A stretch of 6,399 nt of DNA, taken from assembly GCA_005801395.1 (NCBI GenBank), contig SYDV01000173.1, forward strand, positions 1 through 6,399. The letters run 5' to 3'. The position numbers were made by a program, and so were the translations under genes. Of the stretch, positions 5,306 to 6,399 are shown in pieces (the stretch's first letter is position 1; each line of letters starts with the position of its first letter). The DNA is from Planctomycetia bacterium (GTDB lineage Bacteria > Planctomycetota > UBA11346). The notes beneath the pieces were generated by a model. It had not been told where the DNA came from, did no database searches, and saw only the letters and a program-made list of their open reading frames with translations.

Positions 5306-6399
5306 ATGCCGGTTTTCCAATACAAAGCCCACGACAAACGCTCTAACAAAGAGGTCTCGGACACCATCGAGGCTGCTTCGCAAATGGAGGCCATCGCCTC
5401 GATTAAGCGTCAGGGCATGTTGCCTATTGAAGTGAAAGAGGCGAAAGCCAAGAGCGGTAAGGCCGGAGTGGCCGCCGCTAAAAGCAGTGGTGGTGGCGGT
5501 GGGGGATTTGGACGGATAAAACCCAAAGTGGTGACGCTCTTCACGCGTCAGTTGTCGACCCTGCAGGATGCTGGTCTGCCGATCGTGCAATCGCTGCAAA
5601 TTTTGACCGACATGCAGCGACCTGGTAAATTTAAAGGTTCGCTAGGCACGGTGACCGAAGACGTTCAAAGTGGTACCATGTTGTCGGAGGCGATGTCGCG
5701 TCATCCGAAAATTTGGGACAAGCTTTATACCAATTTAGTGAGAGCCGGTGAAACGGCCGGTGCACTTGATGTTATTTTGCGTCGCTTGGCGGAATTTCGG
5801 GAAAAGGCCGAACGCTTAAAGAAAAAGGTTATTGGCGCATTGGTCTACCCGGCTGCGGTTATGACCATCGCGTCGGCGATTTTGACCTTCATCATGATTT
5901 TCATCGTGCCGAAATTTGAAAAGATCTTTTTAGAACTCGGCGTGCAATTGCCCGGTGTTACCGTCGCTTTGATTGATTTTAGTAATTTTATTGGCTCGTG
6001 GTGGGGGTTGTCTTTATTGGTTGGAATTATTGGCTTTATCATTTTTGTTAAAGTTATCCGTGGCACCGAAAAAGGCGGAAATATTGTAGATCGCATCATG
6101 ATGAAGACGCCCGTCTTCGGAAATATTATTAAGAAAAGTTCGGTTGCACGTTTTACCCGTACGCTTGGTACGTTGGTGACTTCGGGTGTCGGCTTTTTGG
6201 ATGCGCTCGATATTACTAAATCGGCAACCCCGAATATCGTGGTGCGAAATGCCATTCAGGCAGTACGCGACTCGGTAAAAGAAGGTGAATCGATTAATGA
6301 ACCGCTGCGTCGCTCAGGCGTTTTTGACGACATCGTCGTCAACATGATCAAAGTCGGTGAAGAAACCGGTGAGTTGGATAAGATGCTGATCAAAATCGC
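5306..6399 (+). CDS. pilC: Type IV pilus inner-membrane platform protein PilC, 3'-truncated by the window
   Basis: PilC is the integral membrane platform of the pilus machine; it couples PilB and PilT action to pilin addition and removal. The 364 visible codons have no stop, and the family is about 400 residues, so roughly the last 40, including the third membrane segment, lie beyond the window. The N-terminal segment (MPVFQYKAHDKRSNKEV to about residue 45) is the usual small domain. A Lys/Ala/Gly-rich linker with six consecutive glycines (62-67) follows. The first T2SSF domain opens with LFTRQLSTLQDAGLPIVQSL (from about 77) and contains RAGETAGALDVILRRLAEF. Membrane segments are at about 179-201 (after Tyr181-Pro182, ending IFIVP) and 231-248. 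The second T2SSF domain starts at about 281 with ARFTRTLGTLVTSGVGFLDAL and includes IKVGEETGEL near the edge. It follows pilB by 30 bp in the same unit. The GspF family is related, but pilT as neighbour favours PilC. Confidence 0.93.
   Translation, partial: MPVFQYKAHDKRSNKEVSDTIEAASQMEAIASIKRQGMLPIEVKEAKAKSGKAGVAAAKSSGGGGGGFGRIKPKVVTLFTRQLSTLQDAGLPIVQSLQILTDMQRPGKFKGSLGTVTEDVQSGTMLSEAMSRHPKIWDKLYTNLVRAGETAGALDVILRRLAEFREKAERLKKKVIGALVYPAAVMTIASAILTFIMIFIVPKFEKIFLELGVQLPGVTVALIDFSNFIGSWWGLSLLVGIIGFIIFVKVIRGTEKGGNIVDRIMMKTPVFGNIIKKSSVARFTRTLGTLVTSGVGFLDALDITKSATPNIVVRNAIQAVRDSVKEGESINEPLRRSGVFDDIVVNMIKVGEETGELDKMLIKI

Noticed and set aside
5193..5435. 80-codon + strand frame across the pilB/pilC junction
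   Set aside because: It overlaps the pilB end and pilC start in another frame; its product is low-complexity and unrecognised.
5845..6255. 136-codon open frame on the - strand
   Set aside because: It lies opposite pilC in its conserved membrane and T2SSF regions; an antisense shadow.
1..6399. Insertion sequence, prophage, CRISPR array, tRNA or toxin-antitoxin module
   Set aside because: No transposase, terminal repeats, spaced direct repeats, tRNA-like fold or small gene pair is visible; coding is continuous and of housekeeping or pilus type.

Overview
The window looks like ordinary bacterial chromosome, with every gene on the + strand and dense coding. It holds a 5'-truncated 16S rRNA dimethyladenosine transferase gene (rsmA/ksgA), a membrane-anchored SurA/PpiC-like protein, and the type IV pilus motor genes pilT, pilB and pilC. 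The last of these runs off the 3' edge. From remembered family patterns, the pilT-pilB-pilC order, the PilT sequence (HKKSVVNQRELHVDVPSF, then AISNLIRE) and the PilC sequence (YTNLVRAGETAGALDVIL, then TFIMIFIVPKF) look most like the PVC superphylum: Planctomycetota, or Verrucomicrobiota/Lentisphaerota. This is a family-level impression, not a search result, and the exact phylum is uncertain.

Layout. Bases 1-825 hold the rsmA remainder. Bases 818-2188 hold the SurA/PpiC-like gene, which overlaps the end of rsmA by 8 bp and has a strong AAGGAG ribosome binding site inside rsmA, so the two are probably co-transcribed and translationally coupled. Bases 2189-2376 are the only sizeable non-coding gap (188 bp). 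It carries several inverted repeats, including three overlapping, mutually exclusive stems and a small hairpin next to the pilT ribosome binding site. This gap is the likely control region of the pilus unit. Then come pilT (2377-3468), a possible 17-codon coupling ORF (3465-3518), pilB (3509-5275) and pilC (5306-6399, incomplete).

How the genes work together. PilB and PilT are antagonistic hexameric ATPases on the cytoplasmic face of the inner membrane. PilB powers pilin polymerisation and PilT powers depolymerisation and retraction. Both act through the inner-membrane platform PilC. The SurA/PpiC-like protein may assist folding of exported proteins, but its isomerase domain lacks the usual active-site histidine, so enzymatic activity is doubtful. 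RsmA is housekeeping ribosome maturation.

I found no mobile element, CRISPR array, tRNA or rRNA, and no convincing undescribed system. The points most worth a second look are the pilT leader structures, the mini-ORF at the pilT/pilB junction with the unclear pilB start, and the degenerate, membrane-tethered isomerase.
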